NCBI GenBank assembly: GCA_965277875.1
Contig: CBDIDV010000002.1
Location: forward strand, 5,828,001 to 5,892,000
Reading direction: 5' to 3'
Source of the DNA: CAWFQB01 sp965277875
Lineage (GTDB): Bacteria; Armatimonadota; Chthonomonadetes; Chthonomonadales; Chthonomonadaceae
DNA length: 64,000 bases
Shown here: positions 43,961 to 52,558 of the stretch, in pieces
How the letters are laid out: each line of letters opens with the position of its first letter
How positions within the stretch are numbered: the stretch's first letter is position 1
The notes under the pieces: model-generated
Told to the model about the DNA's origin: nothing
Databases searched by the model: none
What the model saw: the letters and a program-made list of their open reading frames with translations, nothing else
Program-made: the position numbers and the translations under genes

Positions 43961-45436
43961 ATGAGTTTATCTATGTCCGCTCCTGAAAGCGACGTCGCGG
44001 CCCTGATCCGCGCGCAACAACTTGTCGAGTCAGAGCCGGACAGCGTCCAGGCGCATTTTGAACACGCCCTGGCCCTATGCCGCGTCAGCCAGTGGGAACA
44101 GGCCGTTGGAGCGTGGCGGGACGTGACTCGCCTGGAACCCGGCAACGCGTTCGCGTACATCAATAGGGGCGTCGTCCATCTGGAACTGGCGCAGTGGGCG
44201 CAGGCGGAACAGGCGTTTCGGCAGGCCCTGTATCTTCAGCCGCACCAGCCCGCCGCGCACTACGGGTTGGGCGCGGCCTGCGCGCAGCAGGGCCAGATGG
44301 AAGCGGCGCGGGCGGCGTGGGGGCAGACACTCCATTTGTCCCCCGACCATGCGGAGGCGCAGGCCGCACTGGACGAACTGAACCTGCTGGCGCAGGAAGA
44401 GGCCCTGCCCCCCGTCGAGTGCGTCATCACCTCGCAAATCAATTTGCAGCCGCCTTCCTCCGCGCAAACGCCTGTAGCTCCACAGCCGCCCGCCCGCGCT
44501 GAGTCGTCTGTTTCCTTAGACGCGCCCGACGCGGCATCGCGGGAGGAAAAGCCTGCCGCTGCCGCCGCGCAGTCACAGCGCATTAAACTTCCGCAGTTCA
44601 ACGGTCCCAACCTGACCTCCATCGCCGATATGGTGATGGCCGCGCAGCACACTCCACGCTCCGACGGCGCAGTCCACAATGCTGCGGAAGCGTCCGACGA
44701 GTCGGGCAGCATCGCGCCCACCCTGCGCCTGGACACCAAAGAGATTCGCGCCGCGCACAGCCGTCTGCGCGCCGCGAGCCTGCCATTATCGCCGCGCCGC
44801 GCCAAGGGTCGCGTCCTGCTGGGTACGGGCCTGGCCTGCATAGTCGGGCTGCTGGTCTGGGCTGCGCAGAGACCGCGAACTCCCGCCGAAAACACGGATG
44901 CGAACGCGCGTATGACGCTCGCCGCGCTGCCCGTGACCTCTATCGGCCCGACAATACTGCCGGACACCCCTGCCCCGTCTATGTCTCTCGTACCGCCAAA
45001 GCCTTCGCCTGCGTCCATTTCAGAGACAGAACGAGCGGCAGCGCGCGAGCAGGATCAGACCGCTGCCCGGCAGACCGCAACGGCAGGTACGCAGGCCCAC
45101 GACGCGACGACCGCCCCCCGTATTGCGCCGGCCCATCCTGCAGCAATGCGCCATCACCACGCGCAAACAGTCGCCGAGGACACAGAAGCGTCACACCCCG
45201 CTGTCAGCCGTCCTGCTCGTGTTCAGCAAGCTCATGCTCAGCAAGTTCGTGCTGCGGCGACCGGTTCCGCCGACATCCCCCGTTCCCGGCAGCAAAACTC
45301 CACGCGGACGAGACAAGCCGCCACTGTGCATCACAGGCGCAATGGAGGAGACGGGGAAGAAGATACGTTCGCCGCGCACACAACTCCGGCCCATTCCGTC
45401 AACGGGGATGAGTGGACGGACAAACTGCCGCAATAG
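43961..45436 (+). CDS. TPR protein with a transmembrane helix and long disordered tail
   Basis: About 491 residues; ATG 43961 is the likeliest start, with TTG 43946 and ATG 43973 as alternatives and no clear ribosome site. TPR units cover about 10-145 (AHFEHALALCRVSQWEQAVGA; AYINRGVVHLELAQWAQAEQAFRQAL; AHYGLGAACAQQGQMEAARAAW). A Pro/Ala/Ser linker leads to one membrane helix (VLLGTGLACIVGLLVWAAQ, about 285-303). The remaining ~185 residues are low-complexity Ala/Thr/His/Gln. TPR part would be cytoplasmic. No partner known. Confidence 0.75.
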   Translation: MSLSMSAPESDVAALIRAQQLVESEPDSVQAHFEHALALCRVSQWEQAVGAWRDVTRLEPGNAFAYINRGVVHLELAQWAQAEQAFRQALYLQPHQPAAHYGLGAACAQQGQMEAARAAWGQTLHLSPDHAEAQAALDELNLLAQEEALPPVECVITSQINLQPPSSAQTPVAPQPPARAESSVSLDAPDAASREEKPAAAAAQSQRIKLPQFNGPNLTSIADMVMAAQHTPRSDGAVHNAAEASDESGSIAPTLRLDTKEIRAAHSRLRAASLPLSPRRAKGRVLLGTGLACIVGLLVWAAQRPRTPAENTDANARMTLAALPVTSIGPTILPDTPAPSMSLVPPKPSPASISETERAAAREQDQTAARQTATAGTQAHDATTAPRIAPAHPAAMRHHHAQTVAEDTEASHPAVSRPARVQQAHAQQVRAAATGSADIPRSRQQNSTRTRQAATVHHRRNGGDGEEDTFAAHTTPAHSVNGDEWTDKLPQ

Positions 45437-45516
45437 ATATTGCGCTTCCAAGTCGAAGTTGACTTCTCATTCCGCCCGTCTGAAACTTGGATGAGAAAGC
45501 CACACTGGGGAAAGTC

Positions 45517-47391
45517 ATGTCAGAAAAATCTAACCAGTCAATGTTCCGCTCGCAGGGACACAGAGTAACGTTACGCGCTCTGCCGTCTATTTTGGGTCTC
45601 AAAGCGCCTTCGGGCCGTCCGGCGCGGCGCGGATTTGCGGGCGTCTTGCCGGGGGCAGCCCTGCTCGCCGTCCTGACAGGCGGCGTTGTTCCCGCCCCGG
45701 CTCGCGCGCAGGACGCTGCCTCGGCGTCGCAGCCGCCCTCCCTGCTGCGCCTGCGCGCCCCCGCTGCCCTGCAAGGCCAATATGTTTACTGGTTCACGAA
45801 TGCGGATCGCGACATGTCGGCGCGGCTGCCGCTGCCCGCATCCGGCGCGGACGGCGCATTGACCCTGCCGATCCCTCTGGATTTTCGACAGCCCGGCGCA
45901 CTCGTGAACGTGCTGGATGTCCGGCGCGGCCTGATCGCCCGCCTGCCCGCCACAAACGCAGGCACGGTCGAGACGGGCGGCGCTGCCGTCCCTGCCGTCC
46001 CTGTCGGCCCCAATCTGCTGCAAAACGGCGACTTTACGCAGGGCGCGGAGGGCTGGAACCCGGAACTCAGCGCGGGCAAGGCGAGCGGCACGTTCGCGGT
46101 TTCTCCCGATGCGCCTCCACCCGGCATTGCGGGCAAAGCCGCGCGCTTGAGCCTGGACGCCATTGACAAAGAGGCGTGGCATTCCCAATTTGTGCATTAC
46201 GGGCTTGCGCTGACCGAGGGCCAGCCATATACGCTCACTTTCTGGGCCAAAGCGGGGCGTGACCGTCCGATCAATGTGCTGGCCGCGCTGGATCATGGAA
46301 ATTATCACACTGTAGGCCTGAGCCAGCGTCTTGCCCTCGGCCCGCAATGGCGCAAATATGTGGCAGCCTTCACCGCCACGGACACACAGGGGGGCAGCCG
46401 CATCACGTTCGTGCTGGGCGACGCGCTGGGAACCGTAGACCTGGCAGGCGTCACGCTTCAGCAGGGCGTGTACGCGCATCCGCTCGGCGACAACATACTG
46501 CAAAACACCGCCCTTGCCGCAGGACTCGCGCACTGGGCGACGCTTAACCAGACCCCGCCCGCGACCGGCAGCCTCCAGTCTCTGCCCACTTCGCTTCCGT
46601 CCGGCGCAGAGGGCAACGCCCTGCGCCTGCAAACCCTCACCGTCGGCGCTGCGCGTGAGGATTTGCAGTTCGGGCAGGAGGGTATAAACCTTGAGCCGAA
46701 CGCGCTGCACACCCTGTCGCTGTGGGCCAGAGCCGACAAAAGCCGCATCATCAGCGTCCATACCGACAAGGTCACAGGCGAGTATTATCAGACCGGGCTG
46801 AACGCGTGGCTGACGCTGACACCGCAATGGAGGCGTTACGATCTGGCGTTTACGCCGTCCGACACGCGGGGTGAGGGGCATCGCCTGGTGTTCATGGCGG
46901 GAGATGCGGTCGGGAATGTGGACATTGCGGGGCTTACCCTCCGGCAGGGCGGAAACGTTCCTTCCGCCGCGCCGACTGCCCTGCTGCTGACCTCGGACGC
47001 GTTTACGGTCGCTTACAAAGCCGTACAGGGCGAAGCGCAGGCGGGTGAAGGACGGGGCGGCGCGCAGGCGCACCGTTCTCATCCGCTTGTCGGCACATGG
47101 CAGAGTTTCCACAAGGACGTGGGCCTGACCGGGAAAGAATACCAGCGGTATCGCTTTGTGTTCGACGCGAGCGGCAAAGGCTCGCAGCAGGTGACAAGCC
47201 TGACCGAAAACGTGGACGCGCCGCCCAAATCGCAGCAGACCGAAACGTTCAAGTGGCAGTTGATCGAGGGCGGGCCGCATGTCAGCATCGGCGCGAACGT
47301 TTACACCTGGACGATTGAAAAGGACGGCGACCGGCAGAAACTGACGCTGAAAAACTACGAGGGCAAAACCTACATCTTGTTCCGTCAGTAA
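45517..47391 (+). CDS. Secreted protein with two CBM4/9-like domains and lipocalin-like end
   Basis: 624 residues from ATG 45517 with GGGGAAAG upstream. A long basic leader with signal-like helix (AGVLPGAALLAVLTGGVVPAPARAQ). After ~95 residues come two similar carbohydrate-binding beta-sandwiches: GPNLLQNGDFTQGAEGW to about 330 and DNILQNTALAAGLAHW to about 480, each with a YTLTFWAKAG / HTLSLWARAD strand. The last ~110 residues (LVGTWQSFHKD ... GKTYILFRQ) look like a lipocalin-type barrel. No catalytic residues. Probably binds glycans outside the cell. Confidence 0.75.
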   Translation: MSEKSNQSMFRSQGHRVTLRALPSILGLKAPSGRPARRGFAGVLPGAALLAVLTGGVVPAPARAQDAASASQPPSLLRLRAPAALQGQYVYWFTNADRDMSARLPLPASGADGALTLPIPLDFRQPGALVNVLDVRRGLIARLPATNAGTVETGGAAVPAVPVGPNLLQNGDFTQGAEGWNPELSAGKASGTFAVSPDAPPPGIAGKAARLSLDAIDKEAWHSQFVHYGLALTEGQPYTLTFWAKAGRDRPINVLAALDHGNYHTVGLSQRLALGPQWRKYVAAFTATDTQGGSRITFVLGDALGTVDLAGVTLQQGVYAHPLGDNILQNTALAAGLAHWATLNQTPPATGSLQSLPTSLPSGAEGNALRLQTLTVGAAREDLQFGQEGINLEPNALHTLSLWARADKSRIISVHTDKVTGEYYQTGLNAWLTLTPQWRRYDLAFTPSDTRGEGHRLVFMAGDAVGNVDIAGLTLRQGGNVPSAAPTALLLTSDAFTVAYKAVQGEAQAGEGRGGAQAHRSHPLVGTWQSFHKDVGLTGKEYQRYRFVFDASGKGSQQVTSLTENVDAPPKSQQTETFKWQLIEGGPHVSIGANVYTWTIEKDGDRQKLTLKNYEGKTYILFRQ

Positions 47392-47421
47392 CCTCGTTGA
47401 GGATAATTCGGACCGAGGGTA

Positions 47422-47444
47422 AGGCCCGCATTCGGATGCGGGCC
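47422..47444. terminator. Terminator-like hairpin after the CBM protein
   Basis: GGCCCGCAT / ATGCGGGCC with a short loop, 30 bases after the stop at 47391 and 1 base before the DUF2726 remnant's end on the other strand. Confidence 0.6.
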
Positions 47445-47653
47445 TCACATAGCAAACGCCTGTGCGAGCCACTGCCGCACTTCCTCGGCGCGGTAGCTTT
47501 TCTGCACTTTGACGTGCAGGATGGGGATGCCCGCCGCGCCAAGCGCGCGGTCAACGAACTCATCGCGCCGCTGCCGATCCGGGCGGTCATGCCGCCCTTG
47601 TCGCCGTTGACTATGATGCAGCCAACGGCAACAGTCTTGTTTTTATCCCCCAC
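47445..47653 (-). pseudogene. Remnant: DUF2726 C-terminal tail behind a ParA-like start
   Basis: Reading the minus strand, codons 47585-47445 encode RPDRQRRDEFVDRALGAAGI, then PILHVKVQKSYRAEEVRQWL to a stop, which matches the end of DUF2726 domains (D..RRDEFVD..L..AGIP). Just before, in another frame from GTG 47653, is KTVAVGCIIVNGDKGG, like the start of a ParA-type P-loop (NxDKGGxGKS) cut off at the loop. The DUF2726 tail is fairly clear; the ParA reading is tentative. Neither can be functional here. Confidence 0.55.
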
Positions 47654-47946
47654 AGGTATACGTGACTGCCTGTACGGTTGTTCTACTGCCTGCCAACTTT
47701 GCACTTGTGGCACGAGGCAAAAATGTTGTATCCTAGATGTGAAGCGTGTGCTGCGACTACAAGACACCGCATCGTCACGCTGCACCTGCGACAACGTTTT
47801 GAATAGCTAGGAGTGAACTGTCCTTCCGCGCCGCCAAAATGCGGATGCCTTACATCTGACATCTCCAATGAGAAAGTCACGACGGCTGGAATGTCGGGCA
47901 GGATAGCGGGTACATCAAAGCATGTATACTGAAAGGTTTGACAAAT

Positions 47947-48408
47947 ATGAGACTGCAAAGCACGTTTTGTAAAACATGTGTGGCGGCGTTGACGCTGGCC
48001 GGCGCATTGACCCCGCTGGGCATGGCCCGCGCGCAGGGCGGCGGTATGGCTCCGCCGTTCGCGGGCGGCATGAAGCCCCCGACCCTGGCCGAAGCCCTGA
48101 AGATGGCCCCGATGCAGGACAAGAGCCTGATGCCGCTGGCGAAGTCTGCCGATATGGCGGAAGCGAAAATGAAGAAAGCGCCCAAAGACATGGCAGCGAA
48201 AAAAGCCTTTGTGGACGCCGAGTACAAGCTGGGACACGCTGCCGAATATGACAGCGCCTCGCTGATGCCCTCCGTCAAGTACCGGGCCTCGCTCGCCGCC
48301 TACAACAAGGCGCTGGCCGTAGACCCCAAGCACCAGCCCAGCCTGATGGAAAAGCAGAAGATCGTGGACATCTACAAGAGTATGCCGGGCGGCGTTCCGA
48401 CCAAGTAG
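47947..48408 (+). CDS. Secreted helical (TPR-like) protein
   Basis: 153 residues from ATG 47947, AAAGG 10 bases upstream. Signal peptide MRLQSTFCKTCVAALTLAGA, cleaved after ARAQ. The Met/Lys/Ala-rich body (AKMKKAPKDMAAKKAFVDAEYKLG; YRASLAAYNKALAVDPKHQPS) has one clear TPR-like unit near the C-terminus. No catalytic motif. Function unknown. Confidence 0.65.
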   Translation: MRLQSTFCKTCVAALTLAGALTPLGMARAQGGGMAPPFAGGMKPPTLAEALKMAPMQDKSLMPLAKSADMAEAKMKKAPKDMAAKKAFVDAEYKLGHAAEYDSASLMPSVKYRASLAAYNKALAVDPKHQPSLMEKQKIVDIYKSMPGGVPTK

Positions 48409-48430
48409 CAGCGCTTGTGCGGGCAGGTAG

Positions 48431-48533
48431 CCTGTCTTGAACTCGGATTACACGAACTTATAAGATGGACAGGATTAACGTCGCGTCACATCCTGTTCAT
48501 CCGCTAATCCGCGTAATCCGAGTTCAAGACAGG
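48431..48533 (+). promoter_or_regulatory. 21-bp perfect inverted repeat covering a ribosome site
   Basis: CCTGTCTTGAACTCGGATTAC (48431-48451) is exactly complementary to 48513-48533. The right arm ends in AGG, part of the AGGA preceding ATG 48539, so the stem would hide the ribosome site of the BsuPI-like gene. It may also end the transcript of the previous gene. Confidence 0.6.
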
Positions 48534-48538
48534 AACAA

Positions 48539-49174
48539 ATGATGCGGCATGGACAGGCGCAAGAACACAGGTGGCGACCAATGGTTGATTCAAGAGGCCG
48601 AGTAGTGAACGCGCCCACATCGTGGATGCGCCGAGTAGTGGGTATGGCAAGCGTTGCCGCGCTGTGCGCGAACGGACTGGCGGCAGAGTGTCGGGGGTGG
48701 GCGCAGGATGCCCCGCCTCCCGCCGTTCCCACCGTCCCGCCTGCGCCTCAGGATAAAATGCTGCCCGTTAAGGTCACGGTTGCAACGGACAAAAAAGTGT
48801 ATGCCGTGGGCGACACCATCACGTTCACGCTGACCGTAAAGAACGGCACGAAGCAGGCGCTTCCCCTGCGGTTTTCCAGCGGACAGCGCTACGATTTCAA
48901 GCTGTTCGATGCCAAAATCCCGGCGGGAGCCAGACCCGATACCGGCAAACCCCTGTGGCAATGGTCACGCGGACGCATGTTTACCATGATGATCGCGTCG
49001 GAAAAACTGGAACCGGGCAAAACACTCACGTTCAGCGACAAGTATGAGTTCAAGGCCATGCCTGGTCAAACAATCAAACTTCTCGCTGCCGGAAAGTACA
49101 CGCTTGTCGGCATACTGACCACGATGGGCGCGGCCCCGCAGCCTTCCGCCACAACCACGCTTGAAATCAAGTAG
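48539..49174 (+). CDS. BsuPI-like (intracellular proteinase inhibitor domain) secreted protein
   Basis: 211 residues. The AGGA ribosome site suits ATG 48539 or 48542. A long leader with a hydrophobic stretch (VVGMASVAALCANGLAA, about 33-49) is followed by a Pro-rich linker and one beta-sandwich (about 75-210): VGDTITFTLTVKNGTKQALPLRFSSGQRYDFKLFDA and LWQWSRGRMFTMM match the BsuPI pattern (F..SGQ.YDF...W.WS...F). In Bacillus the domain inhibits a protease; in secreted proteins its role is unproven. Confidence 0.8.
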   Translation: MMRHGQAQEHRWRPMVDSRGRVVNAPTSWMRRVVGMASVAALCANGLAAECRGWAQDAPPPAVPTVPPAPQDKMLPVKVTVATDKKVYAVGDTITFTLTVKNGTKQALPLRFSSGQRYDFKLFDAKIPAGARPDTGKPLWQWSRGRMFTMMIASEKLEPGKTLTFSDKYEFKAMPGQTIKLLAAGKYTLVGILTTMGAAPQPSATTTLEIK

Positions 49175-49239
49175 TTACCGAGTGCCGCAATGCCTTGAGA
49201 AACCCCATCCCGGCGAGCGGATAAGGAGCGGCGCGCAAA

Positions 49240-50613
49240 GTGATTGCTACACAGACTGCTGCACAGAATGCCGTAAGGAACACAGAGGAACAAAGAGCGG
49301 GGAAACAGAGACTGCCTGCGGCTTTCGGGCTGATGCTGGCGATTTTTGCCCTCTGCCCGCTTGCCGTCCACGCCGCGCCCCGCAAAGACTTCTCACCGAG
49401 AAAAGGCTTCCAACAAGAGGCGCTTCATCAACAAGTGTCTCCTCATGAAATCTTCTATGAGGTGAACCTGCGCGCTATTTCGGAGGAGGGGAACCTGCGG
49501 GGCGCGGAGGCGAGGCTGCCTGCCATTCGCCGCCTCGGCGCTACCGTCGTCTGGCTGATGCCTGTCTACCCCGTCGGGCAGGTGCGTTCTGCGGGTGGCC
49601 TGGGGTCGCCCTATTCTGTGGCGGATTATACCCGTGTCAATCCTGAATTCGGCGATCTGAGCGATTTGCAGCGTTTCGTAAAGCGCGCGCACACCCTCGG
49701 ACTGACCGTAATTCTCGACTGGGTCGCCAACCACACTGCCTGGGACAATCCGTGGCTGACGGAGCATAAGGACTGGTATCGGCAGGACGCGGCGGGGAAC
49801 GTGATTATTCCGCCCTCAACGGGGTGGCAGGACGTGGCGCAGCTTGACCACAACAATACCGCCCTGCGCGCCGAGATGATCCGCAGCATGGAGTTCTGGC
49901 TCGACAAGGCGGATGTGGATGGTTTTCGCTGTGACGCCGCCGATTTTGTTCCCCTCGCTTTCTGGCAGCCGGTAATCGCCGCCGCGCGCGCTCATTCCTC
50001 CAAAAAGCTGCTTCTGCTTGCCGAAGGAACCCGACCGGATCACTACCAGGCGGGATTCGATTACTTGTATGCCTGGGACTTTTGCACCGCCCTGAAAGAG
50101 GTCATCGGGGGCGGCAAGCCCGCCTCGCGTCTGCGCGACACGCTGGCAAAGGAACGCGGCAGACCCCTGATGCACTACGCCACCAACCATGACGAGAGCG
50201 TAAGCGCCTCGGCGGTGTCTTTGTACGGCGGCAGCGAGGGCGCTTATGCGGCCTTTGCCCTGGCCGCCCTGTATGGCGGCAATCCTCTGGTGTACGATGG
50301 CGAGGAGATCGCCTGGCCGCAGGCCGTCCCGATGTTCACGCGCTCCCTGCTGGACTGGCATACCGGTCAGGCAGCCGCGCGCCAATATACCGCTCTGCTC
50401 CGCATGATAAATACCCATGAGGCGCTAAGGCGGGGAGAACTAAGCGAGTTCGGAAACGACGACGTGATCGCCTTTACGAGAAAGCTTGGCAGGGAAGCCT
50501 TTACGATCCTTGTGAACCTGCGGAAGACGCCGACAAGCCTGCACCTCCCCTCCGGCAAACAAGACCTCGTCGCGCTCGGCCCCTTCGAGGTGCGTATCCT
50601 GCCTTCCAGGTAG
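49240..50613 (+). CDS. GH13 alpha-amylase-family enzyme, secreted
   Basis: 457 residues from GTG 49240, AGGAG upstream. Signal peptide at about 25-46. All four GH13 regions are visible: DWVANHT (I), GFRCDAADF with the nucleophile Asp (II), LLAEGTR with the acid Glu (III), ATNHDES with the third Asp (IV). Short C-terminal beta domain. It splits or rearranges alpha-1,4-glucans outside the cell. First gene of the polysaccharide stretch to 58.7 kb. Confidence 0.93.
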   Translation: MIATQTAAQNAVRNTEEQRAGKQRLPAAFGLMLAIFALCPLAVHAAPRKDFSPRKGFQQEALHQQVSPHEIFYEVNLRAISEEGNLRGAEARLPAIRRLGATVVWLMPVYPVGQVRSAGGLGSPYSVADYTRVNPEFGDLSDLQRFVKRAHTLGLTVILDWVANHTAWDNPWLTEHKDWYRQDAAGNVIIPPSTGWQDVAQLDHNNTALRAEMIRSMEFWLDKADVDGFRCDAADFVPLAFWQPVIAAARAHSSKKLLLLAEGTRPDHYQAGFDYLYAWDFCTALKEVIGGGKPASRLRDTLAKERGRPLMHYATNHDESVSASAVSLYGGSEGAYAAFALAALYGGNPLVYDGEEIAWPQAVPMFTRSLLDWHTGQAAARQYTALLRMINTHEALRRGELSEFGNDDVIAFTRKLGREAFTILVNLRKTPTSLHLPSGKQDLVALGPFEVRILPSR

Positions 50614-50649
50614 AGGCAGGTTTGTCTGCGAAACTTGCCGATGGCCGTT

Positions 50650-52446
50650 TCAGCCTCCCACCGCCCAATCCAGCCCTGTGTAGCGGCGGTAGCCGTAGCA
50701 GCGGGCGATGTGGATGTAGCGGACGGGCGCAGCATAGGTGGGACGCTGCCAGACGGGGTAGGGCGGGTCCCACTCGACGCGCTCGAACACGGCCCGCAAG
50801 TCCTGATCGTCGGCCTCGCCGTCGTTGAGGAACACGGCGTCCTCGCCCAGATGCGGTTTTAGCTGCGCGATGTGGGCCGCATACATCGTCAGCCGCCAGT
50901 GAAGAAACAAGTCATAGGTCGGTGGATGATCGGGCAGATAAAACGCCATCAAGGCGCAGTATTGATACCCGTTGCCCGCCACAAACACCCTGCGCCCGCC
51001 CCGTTCCATCTCGCCGCGCACCTGCTGCACATGCGCGGCCAGTCCGCTCCACCCCGTTAGCTGCGTGGTAATGTCGTCACCGGGCCGAAACCGGATGCCC
51101 ACGCCCTGCCTCAAAGCGGGCCAGATGAGCAGCAACGTGAGCAGCGCGCTTGTGCCGGCGACAGCGGCGACGCGAGAGGAAAAAGGAGAAAGGAGAAAGG
51201 AAAAAGGTAATGCACTGGCTCTTTTTCGCTCCGTTATTTCTTGTTCCGTATTTGACACATCTTCGAGTTCGCCCGCCCCTTTTTCCTTTTTCCTTTTTCC
51301 TTTTTCCTGCCTCTCCGCCATTATTCCCGCCCACAATATCGCAGGCGTAAGCCACGCGCAGGGCGCCCAGTTGGCCTGCACTTTGGCGCGCAGGGCCACC
51401 AGGCAGAAGAAGGCGAAGACGGGATAGCCGAAGCAGAACAGGAACAGGTACTTGGAGGCGAGCGCGTCCATTGAGGCAGAAGAAGGCTGTTGAAGTAAGG
51501 TTTGTTCAGAGGAAGGCTGCGCCGCGTCGAACGACGCCTGCGCCGCAGCATTGTTCCTATCTGTTTGCGCGGCTTGCTGTGTCTTGGAAGCGGTAAAACG
51601 CTGCCGAAACTGCCGGAGTGTAGGCATTGCCGCCGCCATGCTCGCCAGAAACAGGCCCGGCCCCAACAGCAGCGCCTGCGAGCCGATGAACTCGCCCAGG
51701 CGACTGATGGGCGTATTCTTAGTTTTATGGGCGAGGAACAGCAGATGTCCGAACGTCCACCAGTGATGGTGTGCATTCCACCAGAACGCGCCCGCATACA
51801 GAAGGAGCGCGATCACAAAGGCCGCATAGGGTTCCGGTCGCCATAGCCATCTGCGGTGCGGGGGCGAGCAGACGAGAAACAGAAGGGTGCAGGGCGCGAT
51901 GAGCAGCATGGTATGCTTGCTCAGAAATCCCAGGCCCACGACGACGCCCGCGCCCATCCAGACCGCTTGCTGCTGTTTGGATGTGTCCCCAAACACGGCG
52001 CGTTCCAGAAACAACAGGGCTAAGGCCCAGAAGCAAACGAGCAGGGGGTCATACGTGGCGATCAGGCTGCCCACGGCCATCAGGGGCGTGGCCGCGAGAA
52101 TAAGCGCGGCGATCCAGCCGGCGAACGCGCCGAACAGCCGCCGCGCCAGCAGCCAGCAGCATACAATCGTGCCGAGCGAAGCCGCCCAGATGCCCATGCG
52201 AACGCCGAACGCATTGGTTCCGAATACAAGCGTCGTCAGCCGGATCACGTACCCGACCATCGGCCCCTGATCGTAATAGCCCCACGCAAGCTGCCGCGAC
52301 CAGTCCCAATAGTACGCCTCATCGGGCGCGAGTTCAAAGCGCGTCAGTTGTGTCAGGCGCAGCAGGGACGTGATTACGAGAAGCAGCAGGGCGTAACGGT
52401 CATAGCGTGAGCGGGAGGATGCGTTCGTATTTGCAGGCAAATTCAT
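50650..52446 (-). CDS. GT39/ArnT-like membrane glycosyltransferase with repeat-encoded insert
   Basis: 598 residues, about 11 membrane helices. The first periplasmic loop has LAPDEAYYWDWSRQLAWGYYD, the D-E motif of the PMT/ArnT superfamily that uses polyprenyl-linked sugars. Between helices about residues 415-460 lies a hydrophilic segment (EKGKRKKEKG ... ALPFSFLLSPFSS) encoded by two heptamer arrays in inverted orientation, (CCTTTTT)x4 and (GGARAAA)x4, with no family counterpart. Because seven is not a multiple of three, copy changes would break the gene. Start ATG 52446. Confidence 0.85.
   Translation of the reverse strand: MNLPANTNASSRSRYDRYALLLLVITSLLRLTQLTRFELAPDEAYYWDWSRQLAWGYYDQGPMVGYVIRLTTLVFGTNAFGVRMGIWAASLGTIVCCWLLARRLFGAFAGWIAALILAATPLMAVGSLIATYDPLLVCFWALALLFLERAVFGDTSKQQQAVWMGAGVVVGLGFLSKHTMLLIAPCTLLFLVCSPPHRRWLWRPEPYAAFVIALLLYAGAFWWNAHHHWWTFGHLLFLAHKTKNTPISRLGEFIGSQALLLGPGLFLASMAAAMPTLRQFRQRFTASKTQQAAQTDRNNAAAQASFDAAQPSSEQTLLQQPSSASMDALASKYLFLFCFGYPVFAFFCLVALRAKVQANWAPCAWLTPAILWAGIMAERQEKGKRKKEKGAGELEDVSNTEQEITERKRASALPFSFLLSPFSSRVAAVAGTSALLTLLLIWPALRQGVGIRFRPGDDITTQLTGWSGLAAHVQQVRGEMERGGRRVFVAGNGYQYCALMAFYLPDHPPTYDLFLHWRLTMYAAHIAQLKPHLGEDAVFLNDGEADDQDLRAVFERVEWDPPYPVWQRPTYAAPVRYIHIARCYGYRRYTGLDWAVGG
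51178..51305. repeat. Inverted pair of heptamer arrays inside the GT39-like gene
   Basis: GGAAAAA GGAGAAA GGAGAAA GGAAAAA at 51178-51205 and four CCTTTTT at 51278-51305. The arrays are near-complements, so the insert can fold into a long stem. Confidence 0.9.
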
Positions 52447-52478
52447 TCGACAGTTCATTTCAAAGTTGGTTTAATCAA

Positions 52479-52547
52479 AATTCCACCAAGTGACACATTC
52501 GTTCCGGGTGTTTTCAGCCCGCGCAAAATGCGTTCCCTGGTGGAATT
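52479..52547. other. Intergenic hairpin AATTCCACCA/TGGTGGAATT
   Basis: A 10-bp stem 52479-52488 with 52538-52547 in the 112-base gap between two minus-strand genes; possible terminator of the LolA-like gene, weak. Confidence 0.4.
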
Positions 52548-52558
52548 AAAACAACGTT

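Noticed and set aside
47397..47810. + strand 137-codon frame
   Set aside because: Antisense to the DUF2726 remnant; no protein-like pattern.
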